A stretch of 64,000 nucleotides of DNA, from assembly GCF_000425745.1 (NCBI RefSeq), contig NZ_KE384442.1, positions 190,968-254,967 of the forward strand, read 5' to 3'. The DNA comes from Pseudomonas cremoricolorata DSM 17059 = NBRC 16634. Lineage in GTDB: Bacteria > Pseudomonadota > Gammaproteobacteria > Pseudomonadales > Pseudomonadaceae. The notes under the pieces were generated by a model that was not told the origin of the DNA, searched no databases, and saw only the letters and a list, made by a program, of their open reading frames with translations. Positions 34,652 to 43,691 of the stretch are shown piece by piece. How positions within the stretch are numbered: position 1 is the first letter of the stretch; each line of letters starts with the position of its first letter. The position numbers were made by a program, and so were the translations under genes.

Positions 34652-35068
34652 ATGCCCCCAAGAATTCTATTGTGCGCACTACTGGCGTTGCTGAGTGTCG
34701 GCTGCGCGCCGTACCCGGGTGGCGGTTACTACCGCACCGAGGTCTATCAATCGGAGCCGGATGTCTATCCGGGCTACTACCGCAACGATCGCTACTACGT
34801 AGTGCCGCAGCAGCGCTATTACTACTCGCCTGCGCCGCGCTATCAGCCGGTGCCGCCGGGTTACTACCGAGCGGTGCCGGAGCCGCGCTACTACCGGCCC
34901 TATCCGCCGCCGCAGATGGTGCCCTGGCGCGGTGATGGGCGCGGCGATCACCGCCATCGTCACCGCTACGAGCACGGTCGCGACCGCCACGACTATCGCC
35001 GCCCACCAGGGCCGCCAGGCCCAGGCGGCTGGCCGGGGCGTGAGCATGGGCGGCACGGCCCGCGTTAG
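34652..35068 (+). CDS. Tyr/Pro-rich lipoprotein with His/Arg-rich tail
   Basis: A 138-residue lipoprotein, preceded by a strong SD (AGGAGG, 8 bases before the ATG). The signal (MPPRILLCALLALLSVGC) ends in a good lipobox. The mature part is low complexity: repeats such as GGGYYRTEVY, YPGYYRNDRYY, PPGYYRAV and EPRYYRPYPPP, in which YYR recurs. It then becomes His/Arg-rich (GDHRHRHRYEHGRDRHDYRRPP) and ends in PPGPPGPGGWP. Such composition suggests an extended, surface-attached or metal-binding segment; function unknown. Its stop overlaps the convergent hydrolase gene by 4 bases. Confidence 0.7.
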   Translation: MPPRILLCALLALLSVGCAPYPGGGYYRTEVYQSEPDVYPGYYRNDRYYVVPQQRYYYSPAPRYQPVPPGYYRAVPEPRYYRPYPPPQMVPWRGDGRGDHRHRHRYEHGRDRHDYRRPPGPPGPGGWPGREHGRHGPR

Positions 35069-36174
35069 TGGGCGAGGTCTGCCAGCGGGTGGCGGCCTTC
35101 CCAAACCTTGCTGAAGTGCGCTTCGACCACCGCCGCGGGCACCTGCGCGGCATCCGGCCAGTGCCAGCGCGGCGCATGGTCCTTGTCGATCAGTCGGGCG
35201 CGCACGCCTTCGGCGAACTCCGGATGGCGGCAGCAGTTCAGGCTCAAGGCGTAATCCATCTGTAGGGTCTGGCTCAGCGACAGGTGCCGCGCGCGCTGGA
35301 GCTGTTCCCAGATCAGGTGTGCGGTGAGCGGACAGCCACGCTGCAACTGCTCGCCGGCGGCGGCCAGCAGCGGATCAGGGTGATGGCGCAGACCGGCCAG
35401 GGCGCGCCACGCCGAGGGCGCATCGCTGACATCCAGCAGTTCATCGATCAGTCCGCGCCGCGGTAGCCACTGCGCGACCGGCAATTGTGCGCTGGCGCAG
35501 CGATGCCCGGTGCGCAGCAGGCTGTTGAGCTGCAGCGCGGTTTGCTCCTGCCAGTTCACTTGCAACAAGTCATCGAGCAGTTCTGCCTGCTTGTCATCCG
35601 CCCAGACCCGATCCGCCAGGCCCAGATCGAGGGCGTCGCGGGCATTGATCGGCGCGCCGGTCAGCGCCAGGAACAAACCCAGTTTGCCCGGCAGTCGCCC
35701 GAGAAAGCGGCTGGCGCCGACATCCGGGTACAGGCCGATGCTGATTTCCGGCATCGCCAGCCGACTGCCTGGGGTGACGATGCGCACGCCGGCGCCCTGC
35801 AGCAAGCCCATGCCACCGCCCAGCACATGGCCGTGGGCCCAGCACAGCAGGGGTTTGCGGTAGGTGTGCAGGTGGTAGTCGAGGGTGTACTCGGCGGCGA
35901 AGAAGCGCGCCGCCTCGGCTGGCACGCAGCCCGGCTGGCGATGACAGGCGGTGGCCAGGCTGCGCACATCGCCCCCGGCGCAGAAGGCCTTGCTGCCATT
36001 GCCGCGCAGCAGCACGCAGACCACATTCGGGTCATCGGCCCAAGCGCGCAATTGCTGGTCAAGGGTTTCGATCATGCCCAGGGTAAGGGCGTTGAGGGTG
36101 TTCGGGGCGTCGAGGGTGGCGACGCCAATATCGGCACCGTCGGCGCCGGTCAGGACTTCGCAGAGAACGGACAT
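35065..36174 (-). CDS. Enoyl-CoA hydratase-fold protein, probable 3-hydroxyisobutyryl-CoA hydrolase-like
   Basis: A 369-residue crotonase-fold enzyme. The oxyanion-hole regions are NGSKAFCAGGDVRSLA and CWAHGHVLGGGMGLLQGAGVRIVTPGSRLAMPEISIGLYPDVGASRFL. The acidic residue in MPEISIGLYPD and the long C-terminal extension (over 360 residues against about 260 for crotonases) fit the ECH_2 group, which includes 3-hydroxyisobutyryl-CoA hydrolase of valine breakdown. AGGAGG lies seven bases before the ATG at 36174. Hydratase activity instead of hydrolysis is possible, and no valine genes are adjacent. Confidence 0.82.
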   Translation of the reverse strand: MSVLCEVLTGADGADIGVATLDAPNTLNALTLGMIETLDQQLRAWADDPNVVCVLLRGNGSKAFCAGGDVRSLATACHRQPGCVPAEAARFFAAEYTLDYHLHTYRKPLLCWAHGHVLGGGMGLLQGAGVRIVTPGSRLAMPEISIGLYPDVGASRFLGRLPGKLGLFLALTGAPINARDALDLGLADRVWADDKQAELLDDLLQVNWQEQTALQLNSLLRTGHRCASAQLPVAQWLPRRGLIDELLDVSDAPSAWRALAGLRHHPDPLLAAAGEQLQRGCPLTAHLIWEQLQRARHLSLSQTLQMDYALSLNCCRHPEFAEGVRARLIDKDHAPRWHWPDAAQVPAAVVEAHFSKVWEGRHPLADLAH

Positions 36175-36301
36175 GGACTTCCTCCTCAGGTCGTCGCTCC
36201 AGTATGGCTGGCAGAACCGATCCTGCCCGGCGTCGGTCGGATGGATTGACATTGCGGCCACGCTTTCCTAGGGTCGCGCCCCTCTGATTCTGGATTGCCC
36301 C

Positions 36302-36994
36302 ATGACCGACGACGACCGCATCAAGCTCGAACCCAGCTGGAAGGCCGCGCTGCGCGAGGAGTTCGACCAGCCCTACATGCACCAGCTGCGCGAGTTTCTG
36401 CGCCAGGAATACGCCGCCGGCAAGCAGATCTACCCGCCAGGGCCGCTGATCTTCAATGCGCTGAACTCCACGCCGTTGCCAGAGGTGAAAGTGGTGATCC
36501 TCGGCCAGGACCCGTACCACGGCCCCGGCCAGGCCCACGGCCTGTGCTTCTCGGTGCAGCCCGGCGTGCCGGCACCGCCGTCGCTGGTCAACATCTATAA
36601 AGAACTGCAACGGGACCTCAACCTGCCGATCCCAAGTCACGGCTACCTGCAAAGCTGGGCCGAGCAGGGCGTGCTGCTGCTCAACACCACCATGACCGTC
36701 GAGCGCGCCAACGCCGCCTCGCATGCCAAGAAAGGCTGGGAGCACTTCACCGACCGCATCATCCAGGTGGTCAGCGAGCAGTGTCAGCACGTGGTGTTCC
36801 TGCTGTGGGGCGCGCACGCCCAGAGCAAGCAGAAGCTGATCGACGGCACCAAGCACCTGGTGCTCAAGTCGGTGCATCCCTCGCCACTGTCGGCCTATCG
36901 CGGCTTCATCGGCTGCGGCCATTTCAGCCGTACCAACGGATTCCTTGAGCAGCGTGGAATCGCCCCGATCGACTGGAAGTTGCCGCCGGTTTAG
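36302..36994 (+). CDS. ung: Uracil-DNA glycosylase
   Basis: Removes uracil from DNA in the first step of base-excision repair. At 230 residues it matches E. coli Ung. The water-activating motif GQDPYHGPGQAHGLCFSV holds catalytic Asp70, and HPSPLSAYRGF holds catalytic His192. The DNA-intercalating segment and the LLLNTTMTVERA motif are also present. It stands alone, divergent from the hydrolase gene by about 130 bases. Confidence 0.97.
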   Translation: MTDDDRIKLEPSWKAALREEFDQPYMHQLREFLRQEYAAGKQIYPPGPLIFNALNSTPLPEVKVVILGQDPYHGPGQAHGLCFSVQPGVPAPPSLVNIYKELQRDLNLPIPSHGYLQSWAEQGVLLLNTTMTVERANAASHAKKGWEHFTDRIIQVVSEQCQHVVFLLWGAHAQSKQKLIDGTKHLVLKSVHPSPLSAYRGFIGCGHFSRTNGFLEQRGIAPIDWKLPPV

Positions 36995-37012
36995 TCGCCA
37001 GGCTGGGGCAAA

Positions 37013-38044
37013 TCAATCCCCCGACCGCTGCCAAACCCGAAACAACGGCTCAGCCAGAAACAGCACGAACAGCAGCCGCATCACCTGCAAGGCCGTCACC
37101 AGCGGCACCGACAATTGCAGCGTTTCGGCGGTCAGGCTCATCTCGGCGATGCCGCCCGGCATCATGCCCAGGGTCAGCGAGCGTACGTCCAGCCCGGTGA
37201 GGCTGGCCATGGCCCAGGCTGCGCTCGCGGCGATGCCCATGCTCAGGGCCGTGGCCACCAGGGTGCGGCCGAGAAACGCCGGGGCGCGGCGGAAGAAGGC
37301 GCGGTTGAAGTGGCAGGCCAGGCCGCTGCCGATCAGCCATTGGCCGATCTGGCTGGCGCCGTCGGGCAGCGACAGCTGCTGATCGCTGGCCAGGCTCACC
37401 ACTGCTGTCACCAGCAACGGCCCGAACAACCACGGGTTGGGTTGACGCAGGCGCTGCCAGAGCAGCGCGCTGAGCAGCGCCAAGGGGGTGATCAGCGTCA
37501 GCCACGGCCAGCTGACGCTGCCGCTGTGGTGCAGCGCCGGGCCTTCGCCGAGCAACAGCTTGAACAGCGCCGGCACACACAGCACCACCGCCAGCACGCG
37601 CAGGCTCTGCGCCGCCGCCACCTGGCTGAGCACCGCGCCGTTGCGCGCCCCGAGGTTGACCATCTCGCCCGAACCGCCCGGCATGCTGGCGAAGAATGCC
37701 GTTGGTCGGTCTTCGCCGCCGCGGCGCAGCAACCAGACGCCGACGATGCTGGAGACGGTAGTGAGCAGGGCGCCGAAGAAGATCAGCACGAAGTGGCTGG
37801 CGACCTGCTCGATCACCAGGGGTGTGAAGTGCAGGCCGATACCGACGCCGATGATCCACTGCCCGCACTTGCGCCCGTTGGGAATTTCCGACAACTGCCA
37901 GGGGCTCAGGCAGCGCACCAGGATGATCGCCAGCAGTGAGCCGACCATCCACGGCAAAGGCCAGCCGACCTTGCTGGCGAGAAACCCGCCTGCAAGGCCG
38001 ACCAGCCCGGTTGCCCAGTACAGCGGCAGCCTGCGATCAGGCAT
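37013..38044 (-). CDS. AbrB-family (duplicated) membrane protein
   Basis: A 343-residue, mostly hydrophobic protein with two homologous halves of about 5-6 membrane segments (VGLAGGFLASKVGWPLPWMVGSLLAIILVR; PLALLSALLWQRLRQPNPWLFGPLLVTAVVSLAS). This matches the AbrB-duplication/AmoR-type family annotated as membrane or regulatory proteins; its true task is not known. PGGSGEMVNLGARNGA and the MMPGGIAEMSLTAETL repeat the same motif in both halves. The ATG at 38044 overlaps the tctA stop, so it is the last gene of the tctCBA transcript. It may help handle the imported carboxylates. Confidence 0.75.
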   Translation of the reverse strand: MPDRRLPLYWATGLVGLAGGFLASKVGWPLPWMVGSLLAIILVRCLSPWQLSEIPNGRKCGQWIIGVGIGLHFTPLVIEQVASHFVLIFFGALLTTVSSIVGVWLLRRGGEDRPTAFFASMPGGSGEMVNLGARNGAVLSQVAAAQSLRVLAVVLCVPALFKLLLGEGPALHHSGSVSWPWLTLITPLALLSALLWQRLRQPNPWLFGPLLVTAVVSLASDQQLSLPDGASQIGQWLIGSGLACHFNRAFFRRAPAFLGRTLVATALSMGIAASAAWAMASLTGLDVRSLTLGMMPGGIAEMSLTAETLQLSVPLVTALQVMRLLFVLFLAEPLFRVWQRSGD

Positions 38045-39551
38045 CCGCCACGGCCCGGCGTTGCTGGGCACGGCGGCGCCAGATGCGCAGCAGTGGCAGG
38101 CAGATCATGCACGCAGTGACGATCCACACACCCAGGCTGATCGGGCTCGACCAAAGGATGCCTAGCTCACCGTTGGAGATCGACAGCGCACGGCGCAGGT
38201 TCTGCTCCATCAGGCCGCCGAGGATGAACCCGAGCAGGATCGGCGACAGCGGGAAGTCCAGCTTGCGCAGGATGTAGCCCATGATGCCGATGCCGACCAT
38301 CAGGAACAGGTCGAAGGTGGTGGCGTGTACGGCATAGACGCCGATCGCGGTGATGATGGCGATGACCGGCACCAGCGCCCAGTTCGGCACCGAGAGGATG
38401 CGGGTGAAGATGCGGATCATCGGAATGTTGAGGATCACCAGCATGATGTTGGCGATGAACAACGAGGCGATCAGGCCCCAGACGATGTCTGGTTGCTGCT
38501 CGAAAAGCATCGGCCCTGGGGTGATGTTGTAGAGGGTCAGCGCGCCGATCATCACGGCGGTGGTGCCCGAACCCGGTACGCCGAGGGTCAGCATCGGCAC
38601 GAGGGCGCCGCAGCACGACGCACCGATGGCAGTTTCCGGCGCAGCGAGGCCGCGCGGGTCGCCTTTACCGAACTTGCCGCTGGCACCGGCCATGCGTTTT
38701 TCGGTCATGTAGGCCACCGCACTGGCCAGCGTCGCGCCGGCACCGGGCAGTACGCCCATGACGAAACCGAGCAGGCCGCAGCGGATGTTGACCACGAACA
38801 CCGACGCGGCTTCTTTCATGTTGAACAGCATGCGCCCGGTGGCCTTGACCGCCTGGTGACCGTGGTGGGTCTTCTCCAGCAGCAAGAGAATTTCACTGAT
38901 CGAGAACAGGCCCAGCACCAGCACGACGAACTGAATCCCGTCCGCCATGTGCACGCTGCCGCCGGTGAAACGGTACACGCCGCTGTTGGCATCGATACCC
39001 ACGGCCGAGAGGAACAGGCCGATCAGCGCAGCGATGAAGGTCTTCAGCGGTTTGTCGCCGGCCATGCCGCCCAGCGCGACGATGGCGAACACCATCAGCA
39101 CGAAGTATTCGGCCGGTCCGAAGGCAATCGCCCATTTGGCCAGCAGCGGGGCGAACAGCACCATGCCGCAGGTGGCGATGAAGGCGCCGATGAACGAGCT
39201 CCAGGCCGACAGCGACAGCGCCACGCCAGCCAGGCCCTGACGGGCCATGGGGTAGCCGTCCAGGGTGGTCATCACGGTCGATGCCTCGCCCGGGATGTTC
39301 AGCAGGATCGAGCTGATACGCCCGCCGTATTCGCAGCCCAGGTACACCGCCGCCAGCAGAATCAACGCCGACTCAGGCGGCAGGCCGAGGGCGAAGGCGA
39401 TAGGAATCAGCAGCGCCACGCCGTTGATCGGGCCCAGGCCCGGCAGCAGGCCGACTACGGTGCCGATCAGCGTGCCGCTGAGCGCGGTGACCAGGTTGTA
39501 GGGGGTGAGGGCGACGCCGAAGCCCTGGCCCAGGTAGCTCAAAGTATCCAT
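38037..39551 (-). CDS. tctA: Tripartite tricarboxylate transporter, large permease TctA
   Basis: The large membrane subunit of the citrate/tricarboxylate TTT system, 504 residues, many membrane segments. Family marks: GTLIGTVVGLLPGLGPINGVALLIP at the N-terminus and the matching FVMGVLPGAGATLASAVAYMTEKRMA halfway, two forms of the P-G-L/A-G repeat of TctA proteins. The following gene (4-base gap on the coding strand) is tctB, then tctC, so all three parts of the transporter are present. Regulation by the divergent TctDE pair is expected. Confidence 0.93.
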   Translation of the reverse strand: MDTLSYLGQGFGVALTPYNLVTALSGTLIGTVVGLLPGLGPINGVALLIPIAFALGLPPESALILLAAVYLGCEYGGRISSILLNIPGEASTVMTTLDGYPMARQGLAGVALSLSAWSSFIGAFIATCGMVLFAPLLAKWAIAFGPAEYFVLMVFAIVALGGMAGDKPLKTFIAALIGLFLSAVGIDANSGVYRFTGGSVHMADGIQFVVLVLGLFSISEILLLLEKTHHGHQAVKATGRMLFNMKEAASVFVVNIRCGLLGFVMGVLPGAGATLASAVAYMTEKRMAGASGKFGKGDPRGLAAPETAIGASCCGALVPMLTLGVPGSGTTAVMIGALTLYNITPGPMLFEQQPDIVWGLIASLFIANIMLVILNIPMIRIFTRILSVPNWALVPVIAIITAIGVYAVHATTFDLFLMVGIGIMGYILRKLDFPLSPILLGFILGGLMEQNLRRALSISNGELGILWSSPISLGVWIVTACMICLPLLRIWRRRAQQRRAVADA

Positions 39552-39554
39552 GTC

Positions 39555-40013
39555 TCAGTTCTCCAGAACGCTGAGAAGGCCAAGCGGCAGCGGCACGTCC
39601 ATCATGCGGTCGAACAGCCAGTAGAGAAAAATGCTCATGCCGGTGACGACGATTGCGCTGTACAGCCAGCGACCGCCGTACAGGCGTGCCATTGGCAAGC
39701 CGGCGAGGATGGCGCTGAGGATGAAACCCAGCGACTCGAAGGTGGCGGCGAACAGCAGCAGCAGACCGATGCAGGCGCCGATCTTGATCAGCGTGGCGCG
39801 GTCCAGCTCCGGCTCGTCGTCCTTGCGCACGATCGGCGTAGGGCGAATCGCCAGGTACAGCAGTCCCAGGCCCATCAGCCCGAGCATCAGCAGCGGGTAG
39901 GCGCGGGGGCCGACCGGCTCATAGGAAAACGCGGCCTGGTAGGGCCAGGCCATGACTGCCAGTGCGGCACAGACCGCCAGCAGGATCAGGGCAAAGATGC
40001 GTTGCAGGACCAT
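39555..40013 (-). CDS. tctB: Tripartite tricarboxylate transporter, small permease TctB
   Basis: The small membrane subunit of the TTT system, 152 residues with about four membrane segments (RIFALILLAVCAALAVMAWPY; ATLIKIGACIGLLLLFAATFESLGFILSAIL; YSAIVVTGMSIFLYWLFDRMM). The ATG at 40013 (MVLQRIF) has GAGGA about 9 bases upstream and gives the short N-terminus usual for TctB. The pair GPRAYPLLMLGLMGLGLLYL is a TctB mark. It lies between tctC and tctA in one operon. Confidence 0.88.
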   Translation of the reverse strand: MVLQRIFALILLAVCAALAVMAWPYQAAFSYEPVGPRAYPLLMLGLMGLGLLYLAIRPTPIVRKDDEPELDRATLIKIGACIGLLLLFAATFESLGFILSAILAGLPMARLYGGRWLYSAIVVTGMSIFLYWLFDRMMDVPLPLGLLSVLEN

Positions 40014-40094
40014 GATCGAATCCTCGGAAGAAAGCGTGTAGAAGCAGCGCCGGGCGCCCGCTTCCACAGGGCGTGGAAGCGGGCATCGCCGGGT

Positions 40095-41087
40095 TTACTG
40101 AGGCTGGTCCTGGATCAGGCCGAATTCCTTGGCCAGCACCTTGTACTGCGCGACCTGCTTCTTCACGTAGGTGTCCAGTTCCTCGCCGGTCATGGCGAAG
40201 GGGAACAGTTCGCGCTGGTCGCGCAGCTTGGCGAAGTCTTCCGAGGCGAGCATCTTGTCGAACGAATCCTTCCACCAGGCGTAGTCTTCGTCGCTGACCT
40301 TCGGCCCCAGGTAGAAGCCGCGCACCACCGGCCAGACGATGTCGTAGCCTTGCTCCTTGGCGGTCGGAATGTTCTTCATTTCCGGGTCGTCCAGACGCTC
40401 TTCGGAGAACACCGCGAGCAGGCGCATGTTGCCGCTCTGGATGTGCGGCATGGAGTCGGAGATGTCGGTCGAGCCGACCTGGATGTGACCACCGAGCAGC
40501 GCCGTGGCAATTTCGCCACCGCCTTCCAGGGCTACGTAGCGCAGGTCACGCGGGTTGATGCCGGCGGCCTTGGCGATCAGCGCGGTCTGCATCCAGTCCT
40601 GGCTGCCGACGGTGCCGCCGGAGCCGATCACCACCTTGCTCGGGTCTTTCTTCAGCGCGGCGACCAGGTCGTCGAGAGTCTTGTACGGCGAGTCAGCCTT
40701 CACTGCGATGGCGCCGTAGCTGGTACCTACCGCCGACAGCCAGCGTACGGCGTTCTCGTCGAAGCGGCCGAACTTGCCTTGGGCCAGGTTCAGCAGCGAG
40801 CCGCTGGACCACGCAACCAGGGTGCCGGCATCGGCTGGGCGCTGGGCCACCACCGCGTTGTAGGCCACAGCGCCTACGCCGCCTGGCATGTAGGTCACGC
40901 GCATGGGCTTGCTGAGAATCTTCTCGTTGACCAGCGCGCTTTGTACCAGCTTGCAGGTGAGGTCGAAGCCACCGCCCGGCGAGGCCGGGGCGATGCATTC
41001 CGGGCGCTTGGGTTCGGCGGCCAGGGCGTTACCGGCCAGCAGCAGGCAGCCAGTGGCAAGAGCGAGGCGGCGCAGGGTGAAGGTCAT
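40095..41087 (-). CDS. tctC: Tripartite tricarboxylate transporter, periplasmic binding protein TctC
   Basis: Periplasmic solute receptor of the TTT system, 330 residues. A signal peptide (MTFTLRRLALATGCLLLAGNALAA) is followed by a type 2 periplasmic fold. CIAPASPGGGFDLTC lies in the carboxylate-contact region of the family, and VTYMPGGVGAVAYNAVV is another TctC mark. Likely ligands are citrate or other tricarboxylates; the exact one cannot be read. First gene of the tctCBA operon, divergent from tctD. Confidence 0.93.
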   Translation of the reverse strand: MTFTLRRLALATGCLLLAGNALAAEPKRPECIAPASPGGGFDLTCKLVQSALVNEKILSKPMRVTYMPGGVGAVAYNAVVAQRPADAGTLVAWSSGSLLNLAQGKFGRFDENAVRWLSAVGTSYGAIAVKADSPYKTLDDLVAALKKDPSKVVIGSGGTVGSQDWMQTALIAKAAGINPRDLRYVALEGGGEIATALLGGHIQVGSTDISDSMPHIQSGNMRLLAVFSEERLDDPEMKNIPTAKEQGYDIVWPVVRGFYLGPKVSDEDYAWWKDSFDKMLASEDFAKLRDQRELFPFAMTGEELDTYVKKQVAQYKVLAKEFGLIQDQPQ

Positions 41088-41627
41088 CGTCTATCTCCGT
41101 CAGTGTTGTTGTTATGGACTGCCAGCGGGGCGAAACGCAGGTGCACCGGCAGCCGGGGTGGTCCGGCGTATCAGTGCGGTTGCCAGGGGTGAAACGGGGG
41201 TCTTTGTGCAGGCGCCGGGCGTGCACTGGCCAGGCTGAGCGAATGGCTCAGCCGGATAGGGCCGCACGCGAACGAAGGCGTGCAGCGCAGAATGCTGGGG
41301 TAGGGGTGACGAAAGGATGAGCTGGATACGCAGCGGCGCTGGCGCACGGGCGCGCTGGCGGTCAGGGCCTGGGCGCTGGCAGAAGTGCCTGAAGGGCAGG
41401 GCGCGAGCGCCTGCAGCTGGATCGACAGCATCGGGGTGACTCCGTTTTTGTTCTTATTGGGCCGCACCTTGTTGGTGCTACTCCGGGTAGATCGGGCTAC
41501 CGTGGTGCGATCCTAGGCAATCAACCTTTCGCCAACCTTTCAGTGTCAAAGGTTTGTAACAAGGGGCTTCACAGCACCGCCGCCGCGGTTACACTCCGCG
41601 CCAACCGTACGATCGAGGGGAAGTCCC
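41088..41627. other. Regulatory gap between tctC and tctD
   Basis: About 540 bases between divergent operons. An open frame on the minus strand at 41171-41467 encodes a serine/proline-rich 98-residue peptide with no clear SD or family, which I do not call a gene. The only distinct signal is the cluster of AACCTTTC words at 41523-41555, described separately. No outer-membrane porin gene is here, although one often accompanies tct genes in Pseudomonas. Confidence 0.5.
41523..41555. promoter_or_regulatory. AACCTTTC direct and inverted repeats before tctD
   Basis: AACCTTTC occurs at 41523-41530 and 41534-41541, exactly 11 bases apart, one helical turn, which is the pattern read by OmpR-family dimers. 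The second copy is also half of an inverted repeat with AAAGGTT at 41548-41554. The group lies about 75-105 bases before tctD. TctD is an OmpR-type regulator, so this is a candidate site for it, by inference. Confidence 0.45.
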
Positions 41628-42302
41628 ATGCGTGTGCTGCTGGTCGAAGATCACCTGCAACTGGCCGAGAGCATGGCGCAGGCTTTCAAGAGCCAGGGCC
41701 TGACCGTGGACGTGCTGCACGATGGCGTCGCCGCTGACCTGGCGCTTGCCAGTGAAGAATACGCGGCGGTGGTGCTGGATGTTGGCCTGCCGCGCATGGA
41801 CGGCTTCGAGGTGCTGGCGCGTCTGCGCAGCCGTGGCAAGACCGTGCCGGTGCTGATGCTGACCGCGCGCAGCGACGTCAAGGACCGCGTCCATGGCCTG
41901 AACCTGGGCGCCGACGACTACCTCGCCAAGCCCTTCGAACTCACCGAACTGGAAGCCCGGGTCAAGGCCTTGTTGCGTCGCAGCGTGCTCGGTGGCGAGC
42001 GCCAGCAGCGTTGCGGACCGCTGGTGTATCACCTCGATACCCGGCGCTTCACCCTGGGCGAAGAGCACCTGAGCCTGACTTCCCGCGAGCAGAGCGTGCT
42101 CGAAGCGCTGATTGCCCGCCCCGGACGGGTGATGAGCAAGGAACAACTGGCGGCCCAGGTGTTCGGCCTGGACGAACAAGCCAGTCCCGACGCCATCGAG
42201 ATCTACATTCACCGCCTGCGCAAGAAACTCGATGGCCAGTCGGTGGCGATCGTCACCTTCCGCGGTCTGGGGTATCTGCTCGAGCACCGCGATGGCGGAT
42301 AA
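41628..42302 (+). CDS. tctD: OmpR-family response regulator TctD
   Basis: A 224-residue response regulator. The receiver (MRVLLVEDHLQLAESM, acidic pair ED, phospho-Asp in LDVGLPRMDGF, Lys in LAKPF) is joined to an OmpR-type winged helix (EQLAAQVFGLDEQASPDAIEIYIHRLRKKL). With TctE it senses a tricarboxylate and controls tctCBA, which is divergent. The ATG lies downstream of direct repeats that may be its own operator. It overlaps tctE by 11 bases. Confidence 0.92.
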   Translation: MRVLLVEDHLQLAESMAQAFKSQGLTVDVLHDGVAADLALASEEYAAVVLDVGLPRMDGFEVLARLRSRGKTVPVLMLTARSDVKDRVHGLNLGADDYLAKPFELTELEARVKALLRRSVLGGERQQRCGPLVYHLDTRRFTLGEEHLSLTSREQSVLEALIARPGRVMSKEQLAAQVFGLDEQASPDAIEIYIHRLRKKLDGQSVAIVTFRGLGYLLEHRDGG

Positions 42303-43689
42303 CGGCAGCCTGCGCGGGCGCCTGCTGGGCAATCTGGCACTGTTGCTGGTGGTGCTGATGCTCGCCAGCGGCCTGAGCGCCTACTGGAACGGTCGCGAGG
42401 CGGCCGACACCGCCTACGACCGCACCTTGCTGGCCTCGGCGCGGACCATCGCCGCCGGCCTGTCGCAGCGCGACGGCACCCTCAGCGCCGATGTGCCCTA
42501 CGTGGCGCTGGACACGTTCGCCTACGACAGCGCCGGGCGTATCTACTACCAGGTGCTGGACATCAACCAACGCTTGATCTCGGGCTACGAGCATCTGCCG
42601 CCACCGCCACCCGATACTCCGCGCACCGACGACTACCCGGCTCTGGCGCGGTTCTACAACGCCACCTACCAGGGCCAGGACGTGCGCGTGGTGAGCCTGC
42701 TGCGGGCCGTCAGCGAGCCGAACATGAACGGCATGGCCGAGATTCGCGTGGCCGAAACCGAAGAGGCGCGGGTCAGCATGGCCCGCGCCCTGGCCGGCGA
42801 CACCTTGCTGCGCCTGGGCATGCTGGCGCTCGGCGCGCTGCTGATGGTGTGGTTCGCCGTCAGTGCGGCGCTGCGCCCGCTCGAGCGTCTGCGCAGCGCC
42901 GTCGAAGAGCGTCAGCCCGATGACTTGCGGCCACTGCCGTTGGTGCAGGTGCAGCGCGAACTGGAGCCGCTGGTGCGCGGCCTCAACCACTTCACCGAGC
43001 GCCTGCGCGGACAGTTCGAGCGCCAGGCGCAGTTCATCGCCGAGGCCGCCCACGAGCTGCGCACCCCGCTGGCAGTGCTCAAGGCACGGGTCGAGCTGGG
43101 CCTGCGCTCGCACGAGCCGCAGCAGTGGCGCCAGACCCTGACCGAGGCCGCCCAGGGCACTGATCGGCTGACCCACCTGGCCAATCAGTTGTTGTCGCTG
43201 GCGCGCATCGAAAATGGCGCGCGGGCGATTGCCGAAGGCGGCGCCCAGCCTCTGGACCTCACTCAACTGGCCCGCGAGCTAGGCATGGCCATGGCGCCGC
43301 TGGCCCATGCCCGCGGCGTGGCCCTGGCGCTCGAGGCGGAGGCTCCGGTGTGGCTCAAGGGCGAGCCGACCCTGCTCAACGAGCTGCTCAGCAACCTGAT
43401 GGACAACGCCTTGGCGCACACGCCGGTGGGCGGCAATGTGATTCTTCGCGTGCTGGCGCCAGCGGTGCTGGAGGTGGAAGACGACGGCCCGGGGATTCCT
43501 GCGGACGAACGCGAAATGGTCTTCGAGCGCTTCTACCGACGCAGCGCCCAGGGCACCGGGCTGGGCCTGGCCATCGTCGGCGAGATCTGCCGCGCTCACC
43601 TGGCGCAGATCAGCCTGCACGAAGGCCACAGCGGCGGCTTGCGCGTGCGCGTCAGCTTCAACGCCGATACGCCGCTGGGCGGCGCCTGA
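42292..43689 (+). CDS. tctE: Sensor histidine kinase TctE
   Basis: A 465-residue membrane sensor kinase. Membrane segments are NLALLLVVLMLASGLSAYW near the start and LGMLALGALLMVWFAVSAAL near residue 175, bracketing a periplasmic sensor. Kinase boxes are EAAHELRTPLAVLKAR (phospho-His), NELLSNLMDNALAH, EDDGPGIP and GTGLGLAIV. Longer in-frame starts exist, but the ATG at 42292, overlapping tctD, gives the normal short cytoplasmic N-terminus (MADNGSLRGRLLG). The sensed ligand is presumably a tricarboxylate. Confidence 0.92.
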   Translation: MADNGSLRGRLLGNLALLLVVLMLASGLSAYWNGREAADTAYDRTLLASARTIAAGLSQRDGTLSADVPYVALDTFAYDSAGRIYYQVLDINQRLISGYEHLPPPPPDTPRTDDYPALARFYNATYQGQDVRVVSLLRAVSEPNMNGMAEIRVAETEEARVSMARALAGDTLLRLGMLALGALLMVWFAVSAALRPLERLRSAVEERQPDDLRPLPLVQVQRELEPLVRGLNHFTERLRGQFERQAQFIAEAAHELRTPLAVLKARVELGLRSHEPQQWRQTLTEAAQGTDRLTHLANQLLSLARIENGARAIAEGGAQPLDLTQLARELGMAMAPLAHARGVALALEAEAPVWLKGEPTLLNELLSNLMDNALAHTPVGGNVILRVLAPAVLEVEDDGPGIPADEREMVFERFYRRSAQGTGLGLAIVGEICRAHLAQISLHEGHSGGLRVRVSFNADTPLGGA

Positions 43690-43691
43690 AG

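Noticed and set aside
38325..41192. 955-codon open frame opposite tctA-tctB-tctC
   Set aside because: It spans three recognised genes on the other strand and reads as a low-complexity His/Gln/Gly/Arg mix; no family or leader sequence.
41171..41467. 98-residue Ser/Pro-rich open frame before tctC
   Set aside because: No SD, no family, and it overlaps the regulatory gap. It could be a small peptide gene, but nothing supports it.
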